From assembly GCA_963402885.1 (NCBI GenBank), contig OY727098.1:13192717-13256716 (forward strand): a stretch of DNA of 64,000 nucleotides, written 5' to 3'. Under the pieces are notes generated by a model. That model had not been told where the DNA came from. It was given only the letters and a program-made list of their open reading frames with translations, and did not search any database. This document shows positions 22,466-34,300 of this stretch, piece by piece. Positions within the stretch are counted from its first letter, which is position 1, and every line of letters begins with the position of its first letter. The position numbers and the translations under genes are program-made. Origin of the DNA: Antedon bifida (lineage: Eukaryota > Echinodermata > Crinoidea > Comatulida > Antedonidae).

Positions 22466-23574
22466 TATATCAATAAGATAGAACCACACATTTTTAACCT
22501 CTGACTCCGATTTTAGTCATTTTCTCCCCGGATAGCAAATGTTGCACCCATGTTGTTCTTGGGGTCAAATTATCCTATAACCGTTGAGATATCCCTCCTA
22601 AAATAATATCATAGGCCTACAAATCTTTTATTCAGGTCCTTAACTAAGAAGGAAATAAAAAAGTGTTAAAAATACAGTTTTTACTGCAAAAACATACGTC
22701 TTCAATCACATGTAAATGTGAAATATTTTATCATTGCGTATATAATAGATAATTGAAGTAGCTACCATGTGGTACCAAACATGATAATAGATAATCTTAG
22801 TTTATATTATATATAATATATAAATATTTATATATATATCTGGTCATTCCAACAAATATTAACCACTCATAAAATGTTTACAATACAAATAGCGCCCTCA
22901 TCAGATATATAAGCGCCAACGCGGTACTTTCAATGGTCTTGTATTCATAATCGTATGTGCAAATCTTATTAGCAACAATTCATGAACAATTGTTCTAACA
23001 TGTAATAGTTATTACAATACATGTATCTGTGTTTTATCAAAATGTAATGGTTACCTATACATTATGACTAGACGGCTGTCAGGTTGTGTTCTTCTTTACA
23101 TTGCATTTTTTTGTTTTTCTAATATAATATGAGTATAGGCTATACTGTAGATATTAAGACCAAATTTTACATTATATAATTCCTGTACGATGTTTTCTAA
23201 TTTAATTATACAAAAAAAAAACAAGTTTAAACAAAATGTCTATATTTCAAAGGCGAAAATAAATTGTTAAATGTAATTGCAAACTCCAGTCGATAATAAA
23301 TAAACGATTGTGATTAGAAATATGCTGTTTACTTCTTTTTATTTTAAACAGTACGTCTATAATGTAACATTTTATTTTATATATGCCATAAGTAATATTA
23401 CAAAAATAAACACACAAAATGTATAAAGCACAGATTTATTAATAACGAAACATAATACGATTAAACACAATTTCTTTATTTCAAAATACATTTTATTTTC
23501 TACATGTTTTCAATTTTAAAGAGAGTGAAGAACACAATGAAGACCAATCACAATAATACGAATGGCAAACTAAA

Positions 23575-23648
23575 TGTGAAAATATTCTAACCCTACCCAT
23601 TTTCAAATGATCATATAGTTACTTTAGTAGGGTTAGAATATTTTCACA
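23575..23648. repeat. Perfect 22-bp inverted repeat (74-bp palindrome)
   Basis: TGTGAAAATATTCTAACCCT plus AC at 23575 is matched exactly by its complement ending at 23648, with a 30-bp spacer. Likely a MITE remnant. Confidence 0.85.
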
Positions 23649-23917
23649 TAATGTATTTAGTACATATTACACTAATTAAACTAAATAATTTGTTTTTTCT
23701 CTTTTGTGGCGTTAACCACTACATTTATTCATTTTATTTTTTCGAATGATCAATACAATGCTTTTATACATCTTCCTAATTTATATATTCAACTGTTATT
23801 CTGATTTTTTTCCCAAAAATAATTCGATCAGTATGTTCGTAACAATTCTATACTTTTATATTTCTCGCATTATCCATCTTTTTTTATAATTTTCATTTAT
23901 TTTGCTACTTTGCTCTA

Positions 23918-23960
23918 CATCTAAAACTTAAATATTTTTAAATATTTAAGTTTTAGATGT
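23918..23960. repeat. Perfect 20-bp palindrome
   Basis: ACATCTAAAACTTAAATATT and its exact complement separated by 3 bp. AT-rich; could be an element end or a cruciform-prone site. Confidence 0.85.
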
Positions 23961-25259
23961 AAAATTTAAAAATGTACTAAAAAAGACATTTTACACATGT
24001 ATCGTAATTATTTTTCACATTTTCCTTGTTTTATATTTATCGCTTAACAATAGGCATATGTTCCTGTACATGTACATACACACACACAAGTGCATATATT
24101 CCGCATACATTCATAATTTTATACATGCATCATTATATACCGACGACAAAGGCATATATACATACATATTTACAATTTATAAAATGCGTTACAATACACA
24201 TCACATATTTGTATTTCTTTCTTTTAGTACATACCATATATTTTGATATTATACAATTTTATTAAAAAAAGAAGAAACCAAAATTATAATAATTATAAAA
24301 TGCTTTACAAATTCTTTTCTTACTCTTGTGTCCCATGGTTGTATTCGTTGCTTATCTTCTCGTGCGTTAATCTTATGTTACGTTTCGTTTTGTTTTAATT
24401 TTTATTTATTTTATTTTTCAAAAATTATTATTTCTATATAACATTATAGTGTTTTTAAAATCATAACTTTAACAAATTGTGTGGCATGTATCAAGCATTT
24501 TTTTTAAAGAGTGAATTTTTTCAGATCAAACACTTTCACTTTGCATAATCACCTGTAAAATAGTCAATCTCTTCCTCACATTGTTAGTCCTCAGCTGATC
24601 TTTTATCAAGAAGTTGAATGTAATCACAATCTAAACTTTCTCTCGATGTTTTGTGTACTGTTGATCTGATTTGATTAGTTTCCGAGTGAAATCTATTTCA
24701 TTACTTTCACTTGTCTGTTGGTTCGTTTGTGTAGTCATCCTTTACCTTTTCAGAAGGTGCGTTGCATTTTGTGGGGTTTCTCTTGGAATGGGTGAAATCA
24801 ATCATTCGTGCATTCTGGTAGAGATCTACTGAAATTTCTGTTTTAACTAAAAACTTATACACATAATATTGTATGCGTAACGTCAGTAGCAGTTAGTAGT
24901 AGTATGATTTGCGTTTATTTTGTTTTTGTCGGACGTATCCACTTTGCATTTATTTTACTATAAATTAACCTTACATTTATACACCCAAAATAATTTATGC
25001 ATGTCAATAGCATCTCTCTTTACATTCAAACCGTTCTAACCATAATATATCACAATACACTCGCATACATAGAAAGCCTCTATTTTCTTTATTTCTGTTT
25101 CTCTTCTTTTGTTTTACTTAATAGGTTTTTAATTAAAAGTTTTAATCTAACCATAACACATCATTACGCACTCGCATACAATTAGATTTCCTATATATCA
25201 ATTCTCACTAGTCATTCATATCCTTTTATTTTATTTTTGTCATTGTTGTAATGTCCGAA

Positions 25260-26640
25260 CTATTATATGTCGGCATAGTTAAGAAATCTTTTACAACTGT
25301 ATTATTTAATTTTAATTAACCCAATACTGCACGTAGTGCATACTTATTTTACACCTCTATTGTTATATATCCGCAACACAACACCAATTGTTTTATACTT
25401 TCTTAGTCCGTTAATTTTCATTATTATTTAAAACTTACTGATGTTTCATACATCTTATTTATTTCATTATTTTGAAAAATTGACTGACTATGAAGCGTCT
25501 CACATACACACAGAGCCAAAATCACATCTTGGACTTGCACAGTGTATGGACTCTAACCTTACGGTTTTCATTAAATATACCATTTCATGCTATCATTCTA
25601 AATAACTAACTTTCAATCTATTGCATTCCTCTTTTTTCATTCCATCCATCTTATCTTTGTGAAAAGGGAGGATACTACATTTTCCTCCCCTGAGTTTATA
25701 GCCTCTCTACTCGAACACAAATAAGAACACAAATAAGATAGTTTAACAAGAAAATTTTAATCATGTATTTTACCGCCATTTTTTTTTCTACATTTTAATT
25801 AACATCGTATCTAAAATTTTAAATGAGAAAAAATATGGTTAATACTGAATTCTGGCATCTTATTATGTAAATATACCTGTATTTTAACTACTTTAAACAC
25901 TTACTTTTAATTATCACAAATGTATTTATATGTATATAATATATTCATCAATGAGAATTTAAATAAACGTGAGAAGAACTCACACAAGACAAAAAAAAAA
26001 TTGACTGACTAAAAATACCATTTAAATTATACTGCACATTGTGCATACTTAATTAAACCTTTTAAAATACCGACACTACATAATGTCATGTAACTAATTC
26101 GAATTATATAACCCCTCTATATATCCGAAACACAACACCTATTGTTTCATACTTTTTAATTTATTTTTTAAAATTTATTCAACTTCTCACTAACTCTGTT
26201 AGTGAAGGATCGGGACCAACAGGTGGTAAACACCTCTAAAACGGTCCAGTCCCAATTGCAGTGGCTGTGTGTGACAGTGGCTGTGTTTGTGTGGACAAGT
26301 AAACCGGGGTAACCCCCTACTCGTTTCGAAAGATGTACTAGGTTTTTTAAAGTGAACATGAGCTATGTGTACACTGGACCTAGTCATTTGTTTTTTTTCA
26401 GTATCCATGAACCATGGAGTAAGTAGCATTACTCCAGGCATGAACTGACTGATGTTTGATACCTCTTATTTATTTCATTATTTTGAAAAACTGACTAAAA
26501 AATACCATTTAAATTATACTGCACATGGTGCATACTTAATTAACCCTTTTAAAATTACCGACACCACGTGATGTCATGTAACTAATTTTATATAAAACAT
26601 CTATTGTTATATATCCGAAACACAACACCTATTGCTTTAT
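25260..26640 (+). repeat. AT-rich direct repeats (three partial copies)
   Basis: The order 'atactgcac..gtgcatacttaatta' then 'atatatccg-aacacaacacc-attg' occurs near 25322-25400, 26033-26150 and 26515-26640. A 'cttatttatttcattattttgaaaaa' phrase recurs near 25455 and 26464. No ORF of note. Confidence 0.65.
26200..26445. repeat. GC-richer dispersed repeat with GGGGTAACCCC core
   Basis: Contains GGGGTAACCCCCTACTCG, 'ttttttaaagtgaaca' and 'gtgtacactggacc'. The same ordered blocks occur at 52790-52890 (GGTTAACCCCCTGTCTCG, TTTAAAGTGCACA, GTGTACACTAACC). The open frames here are chance. Confidence 0.5.
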
Positions 26641-27599
26641 GCTTTATTTGTCATTCTTTCTATTGTGACTATAAAAGCATATCCTCTACTGTTTCCACGT
26701 TGATTTGTGACCAAAAACAAGACAGTACTGATGTTTGGCTGAATATAGTATATACAGTAAGTAATCGAAAATATAGTTACAGTATTTTATTAATATGTCA
26801 GTAGTTATTATAAAGTGCACGTCATTTTCAACATTCGAAGTAAAAGTTAACATTATTTTTTTTAAACTAGGAATTTATTATGTTATTAGGTGGACGTATA
26901 TTTAACGTGTTGATTATTAGAAGTCATTGTCTTTGTTGGTTGGTCAGGTTATACTGTGTTTTACTCTAATTTATTTTTACTACTTGTTTTCTTTTCTTGT
27001 ATTTTCATTAATTTGTATCAAATGAAGAATGAATGGACGAACGAACGAATGCATAAATATTGCAAATACATCATTGCAATAGAGAAACAAGGAAATTCAC
27101 AAAGGACCATCTCTCGCACAGATTGACACTTACAATCAGTCAGTGTATATAAATTAATTGAAATGTTAGCATTTGCCTACAGCTGAAAATTAAGATACGC
27201 TTATTCGTGTAGACAGAAAAATGTCTAAACGCATTGCATTTTTATTTAATAAAACAAAGGATTTTTCCCCTTGTGGTGACGACCCTGGATGATTTGAAAT
27301 ATGGTACATGATCTAAGCAATGCATTGTCTTTAGTTTTATCTGATCGCCATAATGTACTAGCTGGGCCTTATTGATATGACAGTGCAGGAGAGTTGAAGT
27401 AGCCGTTTTAACTATGTGATTGGCTAAACTTCAGGAAGTCGGTTAAGACAACAGTAAGTACTTCCATCATGGGATAAAGCATTAGGTTGGCTATTGTTTG
27501 TTTTAACCAAGGCTAAAAAAAGTCAACTTGATCATTTTAGCACTATTATAGTAGAAATGTCAGACAAAATAACTTTAACGCCTGACGTACCCGAAATAT

Positions 27600-29228
27600 G
27601 ATTATTGGTTATCCGCTTCAAGCGGATAAGCCCTTAGAATTGTAGTGTTTCTTTTTTTTTTTTTTTATTATTCTTCTTTCTTTCCGCCACTTTTGTTCGC
27701 GCCGTTTCTCTGCAACGTGTTAACATAACATGTTGTAACTTGGTAAACCTTTAGACATTTAACTGAAGATGTGCAGCCAAGCTTTTGGACGCTGGCAGAA
27801 CCGCGTAGCGTAAGTTACGCGCGATTTTCTGAAAATCTTAAATTGATCATAACTTCGAAATCGATAAATATTTTTTAACGTAACTTTCAGCCACGTTTTC
27901 TTCACATCAATGGCTAACTTTTTCGATCTTTAAAACATTTTTGGAGACTAGAAAATTTGCGCGTAAATTGCGTTTGAAATTTTAAAATGCTCCAAATTTG
28001 TTCACGCTGTTTCTCTGCAACGCGTTAACATAACATGTTGTTACTTGGTCAACATATAGACATTTAACTGAAATTGTGCAGCCAAGCTTTTGGACGCCGT
28101 CAGAGGCGCGTATCGTAAGTTACGCGCGATTTTCTGAAAATCTTAAATTGGTCATAACTTTGAAACAGATAAATACTTTTTAACGTAATTTTCAGCCACG
28201 TTTGCTTCACATCAATTGTTAACTTTTTTATCCCTACCGAATTTTAATACATTAGAAAGTGCACGCGTAAACGGCGTTTGAAATTTTAAAATGCTTCAAA
28301 TCAATTTCTGATTAAATTAGAGCACGTTTCAGGTCATTTTAAGCGTTTAAAAAATTGCCACTGGTGCGCACATTTTTACGCGCGCATGGCGCAGGGAACG
28401 CGTATAAGCTTTTCTTTTACATAAATTGTGTTTTTCAAACTTCGGTTAACAATTTTACGTTGTTTTATTCATTCTGAAAACTTAAATTGGCGTTCTACGA
28501 GCACGTTAAACATGACAGGTTGCGCACGAAAACGTCAACAAATTGTGAAATTGTTGCAAAATATGTCTAATTTTAAAAATGAAACAGTTCATCAGAATGC
28601 AAGGTTACCCCCATTTTTTATTTTATTTTCTTGCAGTGTATGAATCATAGGGCTGATTTATTATAGTCTTGAATGTTAAAAAGTGTTTGATGGCTACATT
28701 ATTTGCATATTAAATGTAATTTTTGAAATAATTATCATCAAACAAACATAAACATATTCAAAGAGCAAAACAATAAACATAACGTTTATCTTTTTTCTTT
28801 ACATGTTAATATATACAACTTGAAAGTATGCACTTTCATAATATGTAACTGTTTAAAATTTGTGAAGATTTCATCATAGTAAAAATTATGATTTAACTTC
28901 GATATGTAATAATCAACTTGCATCGAGGGGGTTCACGACATACCGAATGAACGAGGACTCTTTCTTCGGATTTTCTTCAGCAGGTGCTCATATGACTCGA
29001 TGTGTAGTGCAACCGACTTTGGTATCAGAGGTACCGGGTTCAAATCCCATCACGGGAAAACAATTAATTAAAAGGATTTTTTTGGTTATTACACTGAAAG
29101 GGCAGTTTTAATTTTGAATAGGCTACTTTTTTGGAAAAGTCATAACTGAGAAGTACTTTAATACGCAAGATACGTTTTGTTGCGGGCGGATAACCAAACT
29201 CGTCCTCAAGTGACGAGTTCAGATCTAG
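27600..29228 (+). mobile_element. Non-autonomous Helitron-like composite element
   Basis: Left end carries the palindrome TTATCCGCTTCAAGCGGATA (27609-). Right end has GCGGATAACC, then hairpin ACTCGTC...GACGAGT and CTAG followed by T at 29225-29229, the Helitron 3' pattern (hairpin, CTRR, T). It contains the 305-bp tandem pair and a tRNA-like segment at about 28990-29060. The 340-bp right part is repeated at 53457-53800. No transposase. The Helitron assignment is from end structure only. Confidence 0.55.
27692..28301 (+). repeat. 305-bp tandem duplication (two units)
   Basis: Units 27692-27996 and 27997-28301 share GTTTCTCTGCAACG, GCAGCCAAGCTTTTGGACG, GTAAGTTACGCGCGATTTTC and AAATTTTAAAATGCT in the same order. 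Confidence 0.85.
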
Positions 29229-29399
29229 TTTAAAATGGTATATATTATATTTATTTTTGTATCGACCGAATTTAGCACTAGTAGGCCTATACTAAAGAAA
29301 AGAAGGTTCAAAATGTGTATCTTTGACATTAAAAACAAATTACATTCTGATTTACTATTGTGTTCATACGGTTTCAACTTTTCTGTATGTACATTTTCA

Positions 29400-29640
29400 T
29401 GTTGTAGCTTGGTGGTTATGATGCTTGGCTACCACTCCAATGGTCCTGGGTTCAAGACCCGTCACATGTCAGGATTTTTTCTAAGGACAAAATTACAACT
29501 CCACTCCCAAAGACTTGTAATAAGACTTTGTTTATGTAGAGCATCTTGTGCATGTTTATGTTATGTTTGTCTTGTGAACCTCTCTCTGAGGGTCCCTAAT
29601 GATCAGTAATTGTTGGATGGATCACCCTCATTAAATATGG
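29400..29640 (+). mobile_element. tRNA-derived SINE
   Basis: The head resembles a tRNA gene: A-box-like TAGCTTGGTGGTTATGATGC and B-box GGTTCAAGACC with the right spacing. The 3' body ends GGATCACCCTCATTAAATAT. The 3' body recurs in reverse at 55533-55620. A tRNA cloverleaf is not preserved. Confidence 0.65.
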
Positions 29641-29999
29641 TAAAACAAAAATGTGCCGTTGCAGAGAGTAAACTGAAGCGAAACTAGAGATATAAAATGA
29701 AGAAACACTCGTGATGCGCATTTATAGTTTTTATCTATATAAAGTCCCATTCCCTACGTTTTTAGATCCAATTTAAGGTCACAAACTACATTTAATATAA
29801 AAATAAATACTCTATGGTCCTATTGCGATAACTTTTTTCGTCTTTGAACGGTTAGAAGTGTGAAGAAGTCGATTTTAATAATAGCGGCCCGCTATAAATC
29901 GCAACATGCATTGCGCGCGGATTGTTATTTCTGTTTTTCTTTTGTGATTCACCTACTTTCGATCGATCGTGAAGGAGAAAATAAATGGAAGAATCGTAA

Positions 30000-30230
30000 C
30001 TTTTCAGCGAAAATACCGGGTTTCCCCCAATTTGTATTACGGATTCTGGCAAAAACAGAAAGACATTTAATGTAGCAACTAGACGACTTCAGACTAGGCC
30101 TATAGCTAGCGTACGATTTTCATACGTTACTGTTCTTTGCCAGCTAGGCCTACAAAACTAAGCCTAGCTAGGCTCTCCATGAGAGGACATTCACCGCGAG
30201 CTACTTAGGTAGTGCATCGCGTACATCTAA
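30000..30230 (+). repeat. Repeat pair flanking gene B exon 1, copy 1
   Basis: The phrases GGATTCTGGCAAAAAC, TAGCTAGC, TTAC-GTTCTTTGCCAG, TAGGCCTACA-AACTAAGCC and GCGAGCTACTTA-GTAGTGCAT recur in order at 33835-34030. It lies 1 kb upstream of the gene B start codon. Confidence 0.65.
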
Positions 30231-31062
30231 GACAAGGAGACCTGGTTTAATGTTTTTAAAGTAATATATAATATGCATTATTTTTACAAAACGTCACAAT
30301 TGTAAGACATCCTAGCTATATCAAACTAGTCTGAACAACTATTACATCCTGTGACCTCAATGTTTGTATTAAAGGAAATGATGATAGTAATACAATGAAA
30401 TAGTCAGTGTAAATACTCCAGGTTATATTAATAATGACACCGCATAATTAAGCCTACTCAAATTCAAGTAATGTTTTTTATATTTCTTATATTTTTGTGT
30501 GTGGATGTTGGCCGAGTATGTCATAGATGTATTTCTTGAAACTAATTTGCGTATGGGTAAACATGTTAAAAACTGAGTTAGGTAGAAGTATGAGTATTAT
30601 TGTAGTGGTATAAGAAGTGCATCGATCTCAATAGCGATTTATATACAAACCTTGCCAGATGTATGCCGATACGATAATAATATTTTGTCTCTGTATACAG
30701 TATATCATTGAAAACAATCATAAATAACACAAATTATTTGAAGGATTTCTAAAATCAATTAGGCCTACGTAATTTTTAAAATCACTTTTAAATAGTTGTA
30801 TATTTATCTTGTAAATTGTTTGGTATTTTGTATGTCAATCAATCAATCATTTAGGTTATTACTTTAATATTGTCAACAGTCATTTGGAAATCTTCAATAT
30901 TGCACAATTGAACATTGTTTTAAATACCGGTCTCCTTAAGCTTTTCCTGAATAATTATACTTAATATTTAAAATTAATAAAAAAAAAACATCTGTGTCTT
31001 TTTTCTCTATGTTTCCTTAATTTTCCTTAACGATATAGGAAGAGGTTATAGCTGCTTGCACC

Positions 31063-31182
31063 ATGATAAGGAAACACAACATAACAAGTTGGTCAGGTAA
31101 ACTGATTGGTACGACGGAATTACAGCAACTATTGCCTACTAACTCCGGAAACTGGCTCGTCGTTCCTCCAATGCCTTTGTAG
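31063..31182 (+). other. Possible upstream ORF in gene B leader
   Basis: ATG at 31063 (GCACCATGA, adequate context) opens 39 codons to TAG at 31180-31182, 84 bp before the gene B start. It matters only if transcription begins upstream of 31063, which the sequence does not show. Confidence 0.3.
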
Positions 31183-31266
31183 CTTGTCATTAGTCTATAG
31201 AACAGAGGACTGTGTGGTACTAGTTGTTCATCACTCTCGTTATTTTTTATGTTTTAAGGATACATT

Positions 31267-31336
31267 ATGAAGAGGTTTCGAAAGTTCACCATCTTATTTT
31301 TTGGGATATTATTACTCATTTTCACTATTGAAAAAG
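31267..31336 (+). CDS. Tie1/2: Gene B exon 1: start and signal peptide
   Basis: ATG at 31267 followed by [20 protein letters not shown]: basic n-region plus hydrophobic core, a standard signal peptide. Donor gtaggt, phase 1, which matches the phase 1 acceptor of the first Ig exon. There is no other ATG in this exon. Confidence 0.82.
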
Positions 31337-34300
31337 GTAGGTTTAACAATATAAGATAACGTTTGGTAATTGAAAACTGAAGGCTGATTGGGCGTTTCCT
31401 TATTATACAATTAAATATTTCTTCTAATTGCATCTTTTATATGAACTTTTAATAAAATCATACATTATTTGTAATATTTTATATGTTAAATTTATATGTT
31501 TTGATGAATAATTAAAATACTTAGGTTTTGTAGTCTATGTTTAATGCAACGGATTTGAGAACAAAGTAATCTTTTGTTGTTAATACATCAATTAACATAG
31601 GTTCTGTTCGTGTATCAAAATGGCAGATGTTCCTTTCATTGATTCGATGTTATTACTGAAATTTCACTGTTCTTGAAAATTCCATTATCAATGTATCTGG
31701 AAATTAGATATATTGACTGATTAGATAGATTGTGTACTCATCGGTGATAATACGAGCAACTTGTTGCTGCCCTGCTCCATATTGTAATACGTGACGGACA
31801 GAGATACAGATGCCTTTGTTTCCCTGTTTTTTGCGTTAAGGTAGGCCTACATGTAGGCCAATGTGCTTAAAATATCCGTCAATCTATTCTGTATACTATA
31901 TTCTAAATACTAATGTTGTAGTAGTTCATCTTTATAACAAAGAGATTAAAATTATTGTTAGGATTCGATATCATGATGGCTTTTACTTTGACCGACATGC
32001 CGTCAATATGATTTTGATGCCAATAAAATTGTATCAAAAACAAAATTATATGTAATACATTTTTTCATGCCTCACAATCGTTATTTTAACTCGAAATTTC
32101 GGTGGAATCATTCATGATTTATTTAACAATGTATGTTAAAAACTTCTAAGGCTATATCATAACTGTTATTACTCTTATTATTGTACATTTATTTACTGTT
32201 GTTTTGTTATCAGCGTTGTCGTCATTGTCCATGTTATTATTAAATACATTATATTCAATTGTTATAATATGTTGTGATTACTATCACCTTCAGAATATCA
32301 CCAACTGGCAATTATACCCGCCCCAGGGCGGGTTTCAAATGTAGTTTAAAACCTTCTCAGTACAATTCCGATCAATTTGTAACCTTATTACCCACAGACG
32401 CCAGTATCTCCCTATACTCACCAACGTTCAACCCCCACCCCGATTCAATCACACCATGCACGGTGATTTAAACAAGAAATATTTCTTACAAAAAACGCCG
32501 CTCGACATTTTAAAATTAATCATTGTTCTTTTGATTAATTTATGATTAATTATTAAAAAGATTTCCTTTAATCACAAAGATACATACAAATCACAGATAG
32601 TTCTTTAATTATGAATCACATGCCCATTTTTTGACTAGTTAATTGTATACACAGCATTTGAAGAAGACATGTGTACCTTTCCAACAATGTATTATTTGCC
32701 AACAAATATTAATCTACTAATTCAAAAATGGCATTTAAAAATGATCAATTTTGAACGTTAATGTGCTGTAGCCTGTTTGTCTGTGACCTCAACCTGAACT
32801 GTAGGCATGCAACTGAATACCCTCTAGAGACAACGTGACTTCTCAAGTGAAAATTCTTCCATAATCTGTTGATTCGCGTCAACCAATCAAAGGGCAAGAA
32901 TCCAAAATCGTTCAACCGTGAACCCTCATAGACTCTTTTCCCAGACGTTTTTTGGGTCCAGCAGCTGAGACCTATAAATTATAGTCGAGTTTCCATTTTC
33001 GCAAAACTGTCGGCCTTAGATACTAAAGCTACCGCTATGAAACAGCTTATAAATGAAATTGTCCTCATGGGACATAACTGGCTAGAGCAGCGGCGCGAAA
33101 AAATAAATCCATCCCAATACAACTTCCGGTTATGTTGATATTCCATTACTCCGAATTTACAACCCCTCCAGACAGTTTTCGAATGTAGTTTAAAACATTC
33201 CCACTGCAATTCCAGTGCAATTTCAAGATCAATTACTTGAAATGATCAACTAAATGCCAGTATCTCCGCCCATTCAGTCCTCGGTGATGTGTTTAGAACC
33301 TTTTTCAAATGTTATAACATTCCCAGTACAGTTTCGGTCATGTTGATAGGCCTACACCCCACCCCAACCCCATTTTTCCTATTAGGTTAAGAAAGAAACC
33401 ATAGAGGGCCTGAATCCATACATGGATATTCATGATGTGACCAAAGAATATAAATTATATTCTTTGATGTGTAAACCCTGGAATTAGTTTTCACGCGGTC
33501 GCGGTAACCGAAACTACTCATCGCGTTGCTAGGGTAGCTGCTGCAAAAACAATTACCAACCACGTAGCCGCCCCTACGTACGTATAGTATTACAAATTGA
33601 GTGTAAGTGAAATTGATTAAAAATTTGACACTAAAATGATGTTAGTCTAACATATACCCCCTATATATACATGGGAAAATCTTTGGAACTGCTGCTAATA
33701 CAAAATAAATAAAAAAGTTATAATATACTGTTGCTATGTTTCTGAAATATTTATTTTTCACAACTCACACATAACCGTAGAATCAATTTTGATTATACAG
33801 GTTTAATTTTACCATAGCTATGCCTACATATCAACGGATTCTGCCAAAAAAGGAAAGACAATTAATTCAGCAACGCCACAACGCCAGGCTAGGTCTTTAA
33901 TAGCTAGCATAAGATGTTCGTACGCTACTGCTCTTTACCAGTTAGGCCTACAGAACTAAGCCCAACTGAGGCTAGGCATAGAAACGTCTACGAGCGAACT
34001 TTCGACGCGAGCTACTTACGTAGTGCATTATTTTTCTCTTTTTATCATAATTAGAACGTGCATCAGACAGTGTGCTTTGCAGTATGACGTCATTGGCTCG
34101 GACATGCCTCATGAATATTCATGAAATATGCACGCCCTCTATAGCCTCTGCCTTAACCTAATAGGAAAAAATCATGCTTCCTGGGGTGATTTAAAAAAAA
34201 AAGAATTTTACAGCAATTTTTCAGCTTGGTTCTCCAATGGAAATTCTATTTCACTATCATCTTAGAAAATTTTAAAAGTTGTTCGTTATTTTTGTTTTTT

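Larger units (their letters stand above)
16760..31060. other. Intergenic region between the two receptor genes
   Basis: No convincing protein-coding gene on either strand: the frames present are short, low-complexity or inside repeats. The region is filled by degenerate repeats, a foldback element, AT-rich DNA and Helitron/SINE-like elements listed separately. 16900-18700 and 22600-23560 are AT-rich with nothing I can name. Confidence 0.65.

Noticed and set aside
24026..24265. Two overlapping frames with His/Tyr/Thr-rich text
   Set aside because: Produced by a short CA repeat and AT-rich DNA; no splice or homology support.
26199..26441. 80-codon minus-strand frame
   Set aside because: Lies in the dispersed GGGGTAACCCC repeat; the related copy at 52.8 kb does not keep the frame.
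28985..29060. tRNA gene in the Helitron-like element
   Set aside because: Only tRNA-like boxes remain; the segment is duplicated at 53560-53640 as part of a repeat.
29403..29470. tRNA gene
   Set aside because: A and B boxes are present but the cloverleaf does not close and a SINE body follows; the 3' body recurs elsewhere in reverse.
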